Assembly (NCBI GenBank): GCA_900555065.1
Contig: USJY01000072.1
Coordinates: 1 to 6,894 of the forward strand
Source of the DNA: an uncultured Eubacteriales bacterium
GTDB lineage: Bacteria; Bacillota; Clostridia; Oscillospirales; UMGS1783
Direction of reading: 5' to 3'
Length of the DNA: 6,894 bases
The notes below the pieces were generated by a model, which had not been told where the DNA came from, searched no databases, and saw only the letters and a program-made list of their open reading frames with translations. Of this stretch, positions 6,354 to 6,894 are shown in pieces; the stretch's first letter is position 1; each line of letters opens with the position of its first letter. Position numbers and translations under genes: made by a program.

Positions 6354-6894
6354 ATGGAGCAGCCGCAAAAGAAATACAATCTGTTTACCGCCATCGCCAT
6401 GATCGTCGGCACCGTGATTGGGTCCGGCATTTTTTTCAAAAGCGCGGCTGTACTGGAAAAGACCGGCGGCAGCCTGCTGCTCGGCGCGGCGCTGTTCGCC
6501 CTGTGCGCGCTCGGCATCGTGTTCGGCGGGCTCACGATCGGAAGCCTCGCCTGCCGGACCGACCGGCCGGGCGGCGTGCTCGCATACCTGGAAACCTACG
6601 CGGACCGGCGCGTTGCCTGCGGGTTCGGCTGGTTTCAGGTCCTTCTCTACTATCCCTCGCTTATCGCCGTCATCTCCTGGGTCGCCGCCTGCTATATCCA
6701 ATCCCTGTTCGGCCTTGCCGGCGGACTGGAGGCGCAGATCCTGCTCGCCGCCGCCATCATTCTCGCGCTGTTCGCGCTTAACGCCTTCTCCGCCAGGGCC
6801 GGCGGCCTGTTCCAAAACGTGACGACCATCGTAAAGCTCGTGCCCTTAGCCGGATGCATCGTGCTGGGATTCCTGTACGGAGACCCGGCCGCGC
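6354..6894 (+). CDS. APC family amino acid permease, 5' part (3' end outside window)
   Basis: The frame from ATG 6354 stays open to the end of the window, giving 180 residues of a protein that is typically about 430-470 aa. The N-terminus KKYNLFTAIAMIVGTVIGSG followed by IFFKS carries the GSGIFF unwound-helix motif (23-28) of amino acid-polyamine-organocation permeases, which binds the substrate backbone. Further marks are PGG (72-74) after the second helix and FQNVTTIVKLVPL (153-165) ahead of the fifth or sixth helix. About five membrane segments are visible. It most resembles the L-type exchanger (LAT/SteT-like) branch, but the substrate cannot be determined from this fragment. It is separated from asnS by the terminator, so it has its own promoter; a TATGAT at 6312-6317 is a possible -10 but no good -35 accompanies it. 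The coding region is very GC-rich (60-73% in lines counted). Confidence 0.9.
   Translation, partial: MEQPQKKYNLFTAIAMIVGTVIGSGIFFKSAAVLEKTGGSLLLGAALFALCALGIVFGGLTIGSLACRTDRPGGVLAYLETYADRRVACGFGWFQVLLYYPSLIAVISWVAACYIQSLFGLAGGLEAQILLAAAIILALFALNAFSARAGGLFQNVTTIVKLVPLAGCIVLGFLYGDPAA

Noticed and set aside
6297..6815. Minus-strand open frame opposite the amino acid permease
   Set aside because: The plus-strand frame from 6354 shows clear APC permease motifs; the antisense product is a compositionally biased Gly/Glu/Ala/Arg-rich chain typical of shadow frames.

Overview
The window looks like a chromosomal segment of a Gram-positive anaerobe of the class Clostridia. Supporting this are a MurT/GatD-type peptidoglycan gene pair, strong AGGAGG-like ribosome binding sites, TTGACA/TATAAT-type promoters and intrinsic terminators. 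GC is moderate to high by eye, roughly 55-60% overall and above 60% at the right end. I cannot name a genus from the sequence alone. There is no sign of phage, insertion sequence, CRISPR, tRNA or rRNA.

Layout, left to right: (1) the 3' part of a DUF554 membrane protein gene (+), cut by the window start; (2) a small zinc-ribbon membrane protein (+); (3) a hairpin terminator between converging genes; (4) a two-gene operon on the minus strand, a MurT-like Mur ligase followed by a GatD-like protein with an ATGA overlap; (5) a 168-bp divergent intergenic region carrying back-to-back promoters; (6) a MATE-family efflux transporter (+); (7) asparaginyl-tRNA synthetase asnS (+), followed by a 46-bp perfectly palindromic terminator; (8) the 5' part of an APC-family amino acid permease (+), cut by the window end.

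Most of this is ordinary core or accessory chromosome. The part most worth a second look is the murT-gatD pair. The gene order, overlap and fold signatures are those of the complex that amidates D-Glu of lipid II. However, the GatD-like protein has neither the nucleophilic Cys nor the catalytic His at the expected positions, and the MurT-like partner departs from the usual MurT at several motifs while keeping its ATP-binding P-loop and four zinc-ligand cysteines. The pair therefore looks like an intact ligase with a glutaminase-dead partner, conserved as an operon but probably doing something other than textbook glutamine-dependent amidation. The other genes are unlinked in function: transport (MATE, APC), translation (AsnRS) and two membrane proteins of unknown role.
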